This document shows positions 45,913-58,101 of a stretch of 64,000 bases of DNA, in pieces. The stretch spans positions 19,321,142-19,385,141 of the forward strand of contig JASSKH010000001.1 of NCBI GenBank assembly GCA_031763025.1. The letters run 5' to 3'. The notes below the pieces were generated by a model. That model saw only the letters and a program-made list of their open reading frames with translations. It did no database searches and was not told the DNA's origin. The stretch is from Macrocystis pyrifera. Lineage: Eukaryota; Sar; Phaeophyceae; Laminariales; Laminariaceae. A program made the translations under genes and the position numbers. The first letter of the stretch is position 1. Each line of letters opens with the position of its first letter.

Positions 45913-48900
45913 CTAAAACTGCACCGATACGCCGAGTATCTCCTCGACAATATCACCCTCGGCGTCCAACACGTCGATGACTGTGTCCACCGTGGCGTCC
46001 GTGACCCTTACTGCCACCGGCGTCTCATTGAGCGAACCGTCTGAAACGCACGCACGAATGGACCAAAGTGGACGGCAGCGAGGGTGTGTGCCGACACGAT
46101 CAGTACTATGGGGAGCTCCCGTAGGATTATTTTAACCGGCAGACTTCTTTGCCATTTCTGGTGACAGGACTTCAAGCACATCTACAGTAATAAGAGGCTT
46201 TCACACGGAACATCCATCGGATGAGTTCTCCATAAAAAGTAATTTTCGTACGCTGCCCTACGCTTTAAGCTGCGAATGGTGTCAGGTATAATATATTATT
46301 ACATGCTACCGGTATATATGAATACTACCGTTGGGTGGAACTCCCCCTTCACGCGGTAAATATGTTTGTTAGTACACCGTACCGACAACAGTAGTAACCA
46401 GTTTACTCAGTGTGGCATACCTGGTAGGTAGCGATTTTATTGCGTACAATGACGGTCACTCTTTGTTGACCACTCTATACTGTAAAACTTTCACACGACG
46501 ATGGAGTTACAACCTCTGTAGTGTCCCTATTAACGGCAGGACACCAACCTTGCAAATGAGTGCTTCGAAGAACTTTTCGATGTTTCAGCTTCGCTTTGCT
46601 CTATATGTTTCTACAAATATATTCTACCCAATAGCCCTCGCTAAATATGCGTCGGACGACGAGGGTTCTTTGTGGGCCCTATCGACAAACACGAACACAG
46701 CTGAGACCTAAACTTGGCGTGCATTCGATGCGCGATTTCGAATGCCCTGTGTCGTCGATAGTATCGGGGGAAACTCATATCAACTCGGACTTGCTCATCC
46801 AAACTTACCGCGCATGGAAGGCAGAATGTATGCATCCACCTGAGGTATAACAGTATGGGAAAACGAAGCAAACAAGGCCGTACGTTGCGAAATGGAGTAA
46901 AAACAATTAAATGTGAATCGGGTAGATGTCAGGTTGAGTACGATCGGCGCAGAGCACAGTCGACCGCGATTCTTGCACACAGCATGTATCTACATAAAAT
47001 ACAACACGTCTTACCAGCGTCAGGCCTCTTTGTGGTCCGAGCCACATCATTGTACACGCCGGCTACTTATATATGTTCTGCTTTAAAAAAATTGCAGTAG
47101 CCCGACTACATAATCTGGCGGCGGACGGCTTGACAGAAATATTGTCGCAGTCGCCGCTAGTGGTGGGTGAGTAAATGGCATCGTTGGTTGTATTCGTGCG
47201 AACGAGAGCTCTACTGCGTACGCTTTGTCGAACCTCACCGCGCTTGCGTCGACGATATATTCCAGATCTTCGAGAACGGCCGCGGTCATCTTCGACAAGA
47301 CCATGGTCTGACAAACATGGGTTGGCGAAAATAACGAAAGAAGCATGGTTATCCCCATTATTTCCCAACAACAAACGAAGCACGAAAGAATAGCCAATCC
47401 CACAAAATGTCGTGTTCGAGCTCGTAGGCCATCATTTTTTGCGCACTCGCGGTGTAACCGGATATTGCAAGCATGAAACAAAAATAATTTTGCTGCTAAC
47501 TTCGCCAGCTATGTTTGTCGTTTCAACCATATTTTTTAGTTGAAACCCTTCAACAATATCCCGGTGGCCCTAGAAGAAGTGCGAAGAAGGGCGTTGCAGC
47601 GCAAACGTGAAGGTAGACAGTAGCAACTTCTTACATCGTCGATGACTGCCGCCATCAACTCATCACCGAAGATTTCTTCGTCGAGATTGGTGCATGTTGT
47701 TCCTGTCAATGAAAGAACGGGGCGATGTTTTCGTCAGGTGTTTGCAGGATACTCGAGATGCTGATTAAAGACCATTCAAAGTGCAGGGTACGTCTCTTAA
47801 CTGGTACCCGAACAGTGATAGGTTTCTCTGATATTTGGGTTCCAGCCAATCATGACCTGATGCCTGTGAGTGGATAAATAATCAAGCTGCTGGCAGAACT
47901 ACATCGCATTTCTTGAGCTCCCCTCCGCGAAGTTCGATTTTTGTTTCTGCGTCAGCTCTCGCATCAAGTTCATCCAGCAGGACAAGCACACCCTTCACGC
48001 TTCGCCAGGTGGTCTGAAATGCGCGCAAAAACAAGCTGCCGTTGCGAAACGATACATGCCACTGTACGACAGATGTGCACTTGGGTTAGCCGAGTCCCTC
48101 GCGTGGTGGAGGGATACAGCGGTATATGCATACACACGTCATATGTACCTACGTCATCGAAACACTCTCCATGACTAAAACTGAAAATGCGATCCTAGGA
48201 TAGACAGACCCGTACTCTATTTATTTACAGTACGCGTATGTGACGTGGAAGCCATGTGACTCGAGTGACTAGTACTCCAATGATATCAAGGCATGCATGT
48301 TATAAAGTACATAGTTCTTCGGTTGGCCTCGCGTGGTGGAGGGATACAGCGGTATATGCATACATACGTCATATGTACCTACCTCATTGAAACACTCTCC
48401 ATGACTAAAACTGAAAATGCGATCCTAGGATGGACAGACCCGTACTCTATTTATTTACAGTACGCGTATGTGACACGGAAGCCATGTGACTCGAGTGACT
48501 AGTACTCCAATGATATCAAGGCATGCATGTTATAAAGTACATAGTTCTTCGGTTGAGAAGCGCCTTCAATGGAAACTGTTTTGCTCGAGGTGTGCCAAAC
48601 CCTATCCTAGCTACATTGGCACACGTCTTACCCGAGGATGCCCCGTTTTCCTCTACGATGTCAGCATCAGAGCCGCCAATGTCGGAATAGACGCTCACGG
48701 CAGCCGGGCATATCCACGCAGGATCTCCTGTTTGGCGGCACGTGGTGCACCCGCCAAAGTTGTTTCCCCAGAGAGTTCTGGGCAAGGAAACGATGTGCAC
48801 ATGCGATGTATGGTCGATTCCTGCATCAAGATACTATGAAAACACTCTGCTTGCTACGAATCGTAGTGGTATACCGCGAAGAACTTGCCGTGTGCTGTTT

Positions 48901-51900
48901 CCCCCTCAAATCATAGTGTCGACGACCTACCAAAATATGCATTCGGCTATGTAATGTTGACCGTGTTCAAATTTCACCAGCGTTTTTAACACGGAAATAT
49001 CTACTTTTAACATTTAATACCCGTGAAACGTAAATTGGACCTTGATCAGGATAAAATACTCAACAATCGAAACTTGACGTGGCTAGCAGAGCTCCTGTGC
49101 ATGGTGTTTATCACGGGAGGTGTCCTATCTGATATACCAAATCCCCTTGTAAAAGCACCGCCTGTGTTGATGTTTGCAAAGGTACTCAGGAACGTCGGGT
49201 GCATCCCTACTGTACTGAGGGACGGCTCTCATAGTACGTATTAGTAGCAAGCTGCACTTTGTACGGCGGCGGTGATCTCAAACATTGCCTCTGCAGCTGG
49301 TAGCAGTACAGAAATGCGATACGCAGGTAACACAAGTACTATGGTGTATGTGAATACGTGTATCGTATACCTTGTATATTCGACGTACGTACTCGTTCTT
49401 TCGAAGGTTTATAGCAAACTCGGGTTGGCTGGGTCAAGGCAAACCCTCCCTCGCACATACCGGCATTCAGCGCCATATATTCAAAAAGAGTCGTTCGTAT
49501 TCTCTTGCCGAAGATTTTGGCTGAAATGATTGATGATTGCTGAAAAACTGAGCGGTGATTTTACTGGTTTGTACATTTTGCGCGTGAGAGTAATTCTAGC
49601 GGGTTGATTCTACTGGTCTATTACGGGCGCGCCTTTTTAAGTCAACTAGACATCTGTAGTGCTACTCTAGAATCAACTCATGTGTGTAGAGATGGGCAAC
49701 CACCCTTGCACAGGTTAATGCGTTTGTTGACATGCGATATCGAAATGGAACGGTGAGACGCAACAACCTTTCAATTGCCACACGAAATAGGCTCGGAGAT
49801 TTCATGTCAAATATTGACAAATATTAGAGGGCAACAGGTTCGCCAACGCGGGACCCGCCGATCTCGCGGCTAGTGATGAACACATTTTAGCCTTTTAGCC
49901 TGATACTCCCCGGTTATGCCGGTCTGATGAGCATACCGATAAGATAACGGGCAAATAAAGTGCAGCATCAGAGACGAACTTTATATATTTATTGCTATCC
50001 TACCTATTTGGTTTTAGTCGTAACGCTGGTTTCAGGGTCAAATATCAGTATCTTCCGCCCTTTTCCCTCAAGGACGTGTTGCCTTGCACGGTTTTCGGGA
50101 GAAGAGCTCAGCCCTTTCTAAGACTCGTGGGGAATTAGTCAAGAGCGTTGTTCATCGTTTCATGAACTTCAGTGTTGGACCTACCAACATACGGTGTCAA
50201 GAATGATTCGTGTCAATAGATGCGTGCTACGATAAGAATAGGACATTTCCGCTACAATTTTTTTTAATGGGGGAGTCCCTTGATCCATAATCGTCGGAAT
50301 GCCAATATTGTTTCGAAGAATGACTTTTTGGTACACTTGGGGTCATGGGATCGTTCGTCCTGTTGCAATTTGGTTTTTGCTATAGTCAAGTTTCGGGTGA
50401 GGCATGGAGCTCGTTACGGTCAAGTAAGGAGCCTCAATAAAAAAGGTGCACATCTACCGTAGCGTGCGTCAATAGCAGGATGCTCGATCCCCACGGCAGC
50501 ACGCTCCATTCGGAAGCCAAGATTTGTAGCGTCGATTTCGGCTAGGTTCACGCCTACCGTAGCCCAAACACATGCGACTGAGCTATTCCAATCGAAGGCA
50601 CCCTTCGTGTTTCGTCATACCCGATACCGATGACGTGCCCCATTTCGTGCATGGTAACTCCTTCGAAGATGCCGTCCGCTTCCATGACGGCGACATCCGC
50701 CATGTCGAACCTCATTGTTCCGATGGCGCTAACGGCTCGGCATCCGCTCCAAACACTACCTACACCCGCGGAGCCAGTCACTCCTCCGACACCGTCGATG
50801 GCTTCTAGGGTAGCGCTGATCAGGAGACGTCCACCTGGAATCTGCGGGGTTCCTCCGCAAGGCACGTGGGTGACGACCTCAGACCACCTGCAAAAACGGT
50901 TTATTTTTGTGTTCAGGTGGTCGAGTTTTATGTTAATCTGTTATTCGACCGTACCATAATAGACAAACATTGTTCAATTGGACGAGAAAAATATGCACCA
51001 GCTATGATGTGACCCTAACCCGGTTTTGGAGTATCACCTACTCGTACAAAACATTTTCGAAGCCTTCTTACTTGAAGAGCGGTACATACTGAAGTATCTT
51101 CCACATGGCGCTATAAGAAGACATCTACGTATGGTCTATCGACTTATCCCGTTGCCTACTAACGATAGGTTCGTCCCGAAATATATCGTAACAAGAACCA
51201 CAAGCAATAAGGCATGATTTGTTCGGCAGCCATTATATTCAGTCTATTCGATCTAAACGGTTCAGAATCCTTTTCAGCGAGAAATAGGCTGGGAAAAAAA
51301 TGCTCTCCATGCCCTCACGGTGGGATGGATGCGTTCAATAAGATAAATAGAGTCAACAACCGACGGGCAAAATAAGGCGAAGACGCATGGCGCAATATAC
51401 TTTGACTACTGAATAAAACAGTAAACTTGTAGTACACTTGTCGTGCAGTTGTGCAGTGGCAGACAGCAGTAGTCCCGCGGGTTTCCAAGGTATCCAACGA
51501 ATAACGGTAGCAACATACCACCCATTCAGATTCATCGATAACGGGTGCTATGCATTGTGACGCAGTGAAAGTTTTACACTACTGTAAAACCTGCAGTAGC
51601 AACGGTCTATCTAAATTACTACACCGTACCTGTTTACGGACAACGCCTGGACAGACCAGTCGCTTGATCAAACTCCTTTCGCTACGCTGACGCTGTGAAG
51701 TTTGACTTTCGTTGTGATTAGTATGGTTGGTAAGATCGTCGTCGTAGCGGGCGGAATTCAGAGCAAAGACATCTCAAAACACAAGCGTCAGAAGCATGGC
51801 GAGTAGCGGGCTCGAAAAAAACTCGAAGGCCGACTTGATCTGGAGCCAACAGCCATATGAAGGGTTCGAGCTAGCGTGTGTGCTATAGTGTGTATGTCAA

Positions 51901-53715
51901 TGCGCATTATATTGGATACACAAATGAATTTGTGCCGGCACTTACCTGTCAGCAGCAGATTGGAAGACGGCCCTGCGAGCATCCGTCCACGTTCCAATAA
52001 AGTCGAACTCGACGAAGAACGAGTCCAAGGCTGCCAACAGTAAAGAGACAGGTTCACACGCGTGCATCAACAACGAAACATCAAAAAGCAGTGGTCAGTT
52101 CACAGGAATTCTGGTGGATCATGACATAATGTGGGAATTGTAAGTATGTGATACAATAGGTCTACCAATATTTTTACGGGCACCCCTAATCTCTTGATCC
52201 CTCCACCCTCATACATGCTTTCTACTGAAAGCTTGGCACCATGGTCCTCACATGAAGTGTCTGTCTGGCAGGACATGCCTCCGAATCCAGATGCGCACGA
52301 GCACACACGCCCACCGGCAGGGTCGACAGAGCACGACCCTCCGTTTTCGCAAGGGTTAGGGCTGCACGCGCCTACAGACACCCACAGCAAGGGGTCGAAA
52401 GGAAAAGCAGGGTCAGTAGTGTTTGACACCAATAACGTGCATACATGTCGTTTTTCTTGAGTGGGAGGAGTGCAGGACTCTAGGCAGAACGAAGGAGAAA
52501 CTGATGACATGTATTCTCTTCGCGACACTTTTAGTTGCATGATGCAAACCGTAACGGTTAGTATCCACCCTTGAGAACAAAACTGCGTCTTAAACAACTG
52601 TCCACAACGAAAGCATAGAAAAGGCCTTTGTATGTCAAAAGCCAGCCATTTACCTTCTTCTACGGTGCCGGTGGGCGCTGGAGTAGGTTCGGGTGCCGGA
52701 GCTAGAGTGGGTTCGAGGGTCGTAGCTAGAGTCGGCTCGGCGGTCGTAGCTGAAGTCGGAGAGAGAGTCGGCTCGGGGGTCTGAGCTGGCGTTTGAGGTG
52801 GAGTCGGTTCGGATGTTGTAGCTGGAGTCGACTCGGGCGTCGGAGATGGAGTCGGAGCGGGAGTCGGCTCTGGTGTCGGGGCTGGCGTCAGCGCAGGTGT
52901 TGGAGCTGGACTCGGCGCGGGAGTAGGAGCTTGAGTCGGCGGAGGATTGGAACAGAGCATTTCAGTTCGCGTTTCAGGAAACAACCGAGCAAGAGAGTAA
53001 AACACGGTGAACGAAGGTGGGTGGGCGACGTTGTTATTTTACAGGAAACTGGTTATGCTGAGTATGAGTCTAGATGATGCTTGCACAGTTGTAAAGTAGT
53101 GTGGCAACCGATGTTCTACCGTTTCCTACGTGGTAACAACCAGAGTATGTCGAGCGAAGCGTAACACTACGTATATATCTCACCCGTGCATTGGCCGGCG
53201 CAGATTTCGGACGCGGACGTCTTGCATGATTCTCCAAACGAAGAACAGAATCTCCTCACGGAGTCAATCCCGTCTTCGTCTAACGCTGCTGGTTTGACTG
53301 CATCCAAGAAGCATACCTCTCTTAGGCCAACGTCGCACACTGTGTCCCACGTGATTTCGCAGGTGGGACATGCAATCGCAGCGCCATCGTCAAAGTCAAG
53401 AGAGTCTTCTAGAGCGTCATCGCTCGAGGTAAGAAGTGTCCTGGATGGCACGCTCAGGGTAAAGGTGTACATCGTGTTACGGGCCGTGAGGGTCTTCACG
53501 TGCCCCGCGGCGTCGAAGGTGTAAACCGATTTAAGGCCGAATTTCCAGAACGTCACTCGGTAGGGATCATCACGACCGTCGTCCCACGTGTCGAGCCTGT
53601 AGTTGGTCCTGAACGTTCGCACGGTTATCCTGTTTCTAGATTGAGCGTCCGCCACAAAACAGACACCTGCTATCGCGAGCAAGCTCGATACTTGCGCAAT
53701 ACTCGCGAGCTTCAT
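45913..53715 (-). CDS. Secreted M8-like metallopeptidase with EGF module, gene 5; ten exons, 573 aa; third zinc ligand replaced
   Basis: Exons, in transcript order: 53715-53184, 52929-52654, 52371-52252, 52030-51946, 50887-50621, 48777-48632, 47702-47635, 47307-47239, 46839-46809 and 46040-45913. All junctions are in frame and GT-AG; only the exon 2 acceptor (CAAG) is weak. A good signal peptide (LLAIAGVCFVADA) precedes the same N-terminal domain as gene 2 (WDDGRDDPYRVTFWKFGL), a 92-residue Pro/Thr linker, one EGF-like module (CSPNPCENGGSC) and the peptidase domain with HEMGH at 418-422. At the place of gene 2 His421 it has Asn481 (TTCTNLDEE), and after ELM the usual TG is AA. Inference: weak or no zinc peptidase activity; it may act as a binding protein. 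The frame and tail (LGVSVQF) are intact, which argues against simple decay. Confidence 0.86.
48097..48556. repeat. 230-bp tandem duplication inside intron 6 of gene 5
   Basis: Two adjacent copies (48097-48326, 48327-48556) starting CCTCGCGTGGTGGAGGGATA, differing at only about six positions. It lies wholly inside the intron between exon 6 and exon 7. The near identity means it is recent. Confidence 0.95.
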
Positions 53716-55471
53716 GAGTGCTCCTGGCGGCAGATCGGAAGGTTGGCGGGGGGGGGGGAAATATCGAGCGTTAGATGCGGGTATTCGCGCTAAAGGTGGG
53801 CGTCAAAGGCACGACGTTTCGCTTTCTTTTTGTTTGCCTGCTTCGATTTTCCTCTCGTTCAAAGCATGCTAAAAAAGGTATCTCGTGCCTGTCGTATCTC
53901 GTATAATGACATGGCATTGCATTGTCTACTGTAACATATCTGGGTCGTTGGTTTTTGACCACAGAACTTGTGTACTCGTACCAGGTATTTCCCAGGATAG
54001 GAAAACAGCACTGTAATTGGGTATGTACATGGGCCGAAAGAACGGTTTGAGTTCATGTCATTAAGAACGAACACCCGAATATGACGACGGACAGGGTCCG
54101 CAAAGAAACGTCGCTGAGCCGCTGGGACCGTGTGTTTTCATTGTATTGAACTTCTACCCGTCGACATCCAGCACACCCAGTGTTCGTGCCTGACTTCCTT
54201 CTACTTCATCCTAGAGACATAAACGCTCTGTGACTATAAACAACCACGAAACAAAGATACTACAGCTTAGTATGTTGCAACCGAGTTAGCCAAGAAAAAA
54301 ACGCAAGGTCATTTCCAAGTGCTAGATACACGTCGACACCAAGCACATCACGCTAACAATCAGTCAGTGCCAGAGCCGATTCTAAATTCCTACTGAGATA
54401 CGGGCTTATCTACACCAAAATTACCACATAAAGACATCACATTGTAAAGAAGTATGCAAAGCAGGCAGTGAAGTGCAATGCCACCGTACTGGATATGACA
54501 AGCATGGCATTCAATTTCAATAAACGAAAGAAATATCGTAAGAAGCAAAATAAACTAAATCGGAAATCTAAAACAAAAAAACTAAAGCTGTAGAACACCC
54601 AGAAGGAGACGCGACAGACAAAATAAAGCCTTCCACCCATCCAATAATGAATAGACCTGGAAAGTAACTGCTGTGTGAAACAGCGTACATCATGTTGGAT
54701 TCCTTGAGTTCGAACAAAACAGTGGTCAGATAATAGATACAACTATAATTACGATTTTTGAGGTCGTTGTCACTTGCTAGCTCTTGGCAGACAGACCGAC
54801 TGATAGACAGCTCTTCGCAAACAGCCCTTCTTCTTTGAAACAGCCGAACAGCCAAACAGCCAAACAACCTTTCTTCTTCCTTCGCAAACTGCAACCAATA
54901 GACAGCTCTTCGCACAACGCCTAGAAGAGGCGTCTCGCCTTCGACGAACGGCATCTAGATGCAGCTGTAGGCGGCCAAGCTGCTTGCTGCTGTCGGTGGC
55001 GAACCTGCTGGTGCTGCAACCCCCGCATCTCCCTTCTCCACGCCCCCTAAGCTCACCTCCCCCTCGTCGAGAGGCGCGTGGTCCTCGCCCTCTGGCAAGA
55101 GAGCGGCAACGACAAAGACCGACCTGGTGCCGACTGTTGTTTGCGACCGGTGCACGGACCAGCACTTACTTACCCAAACTCCTATGCTGGCTAAATCGAA
55201 ATCGCGGCCGCCCAGCAACTATACAACATTTCCATAACCGTTGTCGTTGCCGGCACTGCTGCTTTCCCCTCTGTCCCGAACCTTCCTTGAAACAACAGCC
55301 TGTATGTTGTATATCATCCACATGCCATGCACTACTCCACTCTCTCCCCCCGCACTGATGAAATATGTTATCCTTATTATTAGACGAATGTCATTCTTCT
55401 TACTCTTGCGTCACCCGATCTTACGTTTCACATTACATTCACAAATAAACGCGATTATTACATCCTTCACC
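53716..55471. other. Upstream region of gene 5, non-genic
   Basis: Traces of an older shared segment: 53955-54015 resembles 7035-7095, 54160-54290 resembles 6045-6130 (CGTCGACATCCAGCACA and CCTAGAGA blocks), and 53875-53925 matches 6150-6200 in inverted orientation (ATGACATGGCATTGCATTG). GC-rich frames around 54955-55218 overlap on both strands without recognisable domains. No promoter is distinct. Confidence 0.4.
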
Positions 55472-55699
55472 GTTTCTTACACAAATACATTTAGTTTGGT
55501 TGGCTTTGGGTATCGCCCCAATTGCAATATAACTGGCAATATAACTGCAATTGGCGTCATAACATTTAGTTTGGTTGGCTTTAGGCTATTACCCCAATTG
55601 CAATATAACTGCAATTGGCGTCAAAGCCCAAAGACAACCAAAACTGCAAGTCATAGCCCAAAGCCAACCAAACTAAATGTATTTGTACAAGAAACGACG
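55472..55699. mobile_element. Fold-back/MITE-like element with about 38-bp inverted termini
   Basis: Left end CGTTTCTTACACAAATACAT then TTAGTTTGGTTGGCTTTGGG; the right end is the reverse complement with a two-base difference (GTACAAG). Inside, the left arm and the block CAATTGCAATATAACTG are repeated directly, and CAATTGGCGTCA occurs twice, so the element is a composite of direct and inverted repeats. No coding capacity. Confidence 0.8.
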
Positions 55700-55905
55700 G
55701 AATACCCACTCCGAAGGAAAGCCTTGTATATATATATATATTTGAAAACTACAAAAAAAATGGGATGTATTGCGGAGCGCGCGTAGCGGGGGTAGGCGCA
55801 ATTCGACGCGCGCGACGGAAAAAGAAAGGGCGAGAGCCTTTCCGCGAAAAAGTAAGGGCACGGACTGCAGTAAGGAGGGGTATTAAAAAAACCCTGCTAC
55901 TATAA

Positions 55906-56294
55906 CATGTCATGAATACTGGATTTTGAAACTTGAGAAAATGACAAGTAGGCGAGAAAAAAGTCGTCAAAGCGAATAACTTTATCAATTCGTAAAATAA
56001 TTCAAGTCTGATAGGCTCAAAACCTACGAATACAGCCGGAGGTACAGCCAAAACAATCGTTTTAAGAGAATGATTAAGACTTCCGCGGTAAACATGTTGT
56101 TTTTACGCTAACCCCGGCTGTACTCGTTCTATTTTATCAAGAGTAGGCGCGTTCGGTTGCTGTTGAAGATCACATAGTTTTTGAGCCTATCAGACCTGAA
56201 TTATTTTACGAAAAAAAGAAGTTAGCATCTCAGACGTTTTTTTCTCAACTACTTGTCATTTTCTCGAGATATAAAATCCAGTGATCAGGGCATG
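55906..56294. repeat. Long inverted repeat, arms about 130 bp
   Basis: Left arm 55906-56040 and right arm about 56115-56294 pair through GAGAAAATGACAAGTAG, CGTAAAATAATTCA and GTCTGATAGGCTCAAAA, ending in TACAGCCGG. Spacer and arm ends are diverged. No coding frame is conserved. It is likely another non-autonomous terminal-inverted-repeat element. Confidence 0.75.
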
Positions 56295-57781
56295 GTAGAT
56301 TCAGCCATAACGCTGAATAGCTTCGTACAGCCTTTGGTTTCTTAATTATTATCAAGTGATATATATTGTGGTTTTTATAAGAACCGGTACACTCCCCCGA
56401 AACATTGACCACTGGGGTTACTCTGTTTTCGCCTAGAGGGATGTCCATAGTCTCGGTCAAATCAACTCCAAATCAACATCTGCAGCGCCTGACCAACTTC
56501 CTGGACCCGGCCAACCATCCAGAGTTTTTTTTTTATTTTAACGAGTGTATAACGGCTGGACGAGAGTTAGCCCTTGTGGAGCGTGGGAGCAGTTACGTCT
56601 TTTCTCGCGCTTAGGCAAGGGTATATAATGCCCCCTCTATCAAATTTGAGAAGAAGTACTCCTTTTTGGTGCGACTTTCTTCCTTCTTCGTGGTTCGACT
56701 TTCCCACTTCTTGGCACGGTGGGAATCTGAGTACTCCCTACTGCACAAAACTACGGCCGTTGAGTTGCTGTATGAGCTCGTCGTCGTTGTGGCACTGCGA
56801 AAAGCCTACGCCCAACGTCGAGGCGATCAACGGCCTAGACCCGCTTAAACATGATCGGAATACATAATCAGCATACCACAGAGCTAGATGCGTGCAGAAA
56901 TCATGATGATATAATATAAGATATAATATAAGATAAGGTCATGAGTTATACCCATCTCGTTCAGGCGTGAAGGCTCTAGATCACGGGGAAAGAGATAATC
57001 AAGACACTATATACATGCACAACTCGTCTCACTCTAGTGACCCTTCCAGTCACAATACTGATTGGTGGCCTGTGGCCCCTACACCACACACAACGACGCA
57101 AGCCAGCACGAGAATACGTTTCCATCCCTACTACCCCACGACAACCACCACGAACCTGTCTGCGATCGAGAGCCCCTCTAACATTCACGATCTGCTCTCG
57201 TGTTGCAAACTGCATACAGCAACCACAACATACACATATGGCAGCAACCCATATGCATTGCAAGATAGATCTGAAAACCAAAGATAAACGGAGAAATAAT
57301 AGAAATATTTACAGTAGGCTCCTTCTTATCAATCTTATTGGAGAGTGTTTTTCCCGGAATTTTCAATGTTTGGAAACAGTTGGAGATATGTATTAAGATA
57401 CGGAGGCGTTCTGGCACTATTCATCAAGTTCTCCAGAAGCAAAAAATCAAGTTTGTAAAATTTCGTATGTTTGGAAAAAAAAAGAAGGAAAATTTGAAGG
57501 ATTCAAAAATTGCTCGAAAAAAAATATGGAAATTATGGGAAAAAACACTCTGATAAGAATTTTACCCTCAAGTGCGAACGCTGAAGACGCCAACAAACCA
57601 AAATAAAAAATGGATTTTGGTGAATCAACCTGCCAACGAGTGTGTGCTGTGTCCATGGCGCAGAAAAAAAATACGATGAGTTTTGGGTTGGTGTCGAATC
57701 CATTTTTTTCCGTTTTTGTCTGATGTGGGCGTCGAGTCTGAATAGATATGTAGGCATGTGCTGCATATATATATATATATA
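56295..57781. other. Non-genic stretch
   Basis: Frames of 60-119 codons overlap on both strands (56574-56867, 57037-57396) without recognisable motifs. The right part is A-rich. Nothing supportable. Confidence 0.3.
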
Positions 57782-58101
57782 CGTCCCCGGTGGCTTGGTA
57801 GGTGGTCCGCGTGCCTGTCAAGATCAATTTCGTGGGTTCAAGTCTCACCGAGTGCATGCTCACAGGGACCTTTTCTTGCATAAAAAATTGATAAGCGCAA
57901 AGGGCGAGAGCGTGAGTTGGCTGCATTCGATGAAAATCGACGAGCAGTGGGAATGCTGAACCCTATGCGCGACAAAAAACAAAAGGCACGTACCGGGGGG
58001 GAGAAGGGACGACACCTGTGACCACGGCTTGTCCAGAAGATCGTCGAGGGTAAAACCTCCTGCGAGTGGGCTGGAAAGTAAAAGTGACGAAGAAAAAAAT
58101 A
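57782..58101 (+). mobile_element. tRNA-derived SINE, copy S4 (full length, short A-tail)
   Basis: Head CGTCCCCGGTGGCTTGGTAG with A and B boxes as in S3, same body, A-tail of seven to nine bases. Flanked on both sides by TATATATATATA, which is either the target duplication or a pre-existing TA tract. Confidence 0.9.

Noticed and set aside
53186-53524. 112-codon plus frame opposite gene 5 exon 1
   Set aside because: Shadow of a well supported exon on the minus strand.
57782-57855. Possible functional tRNA gene (Asp-like)
   Set aside because: The same sequence heads four dispersed A-tailed repeats, and the anticodon stem does not pair; it is the promoter part of a SINE.
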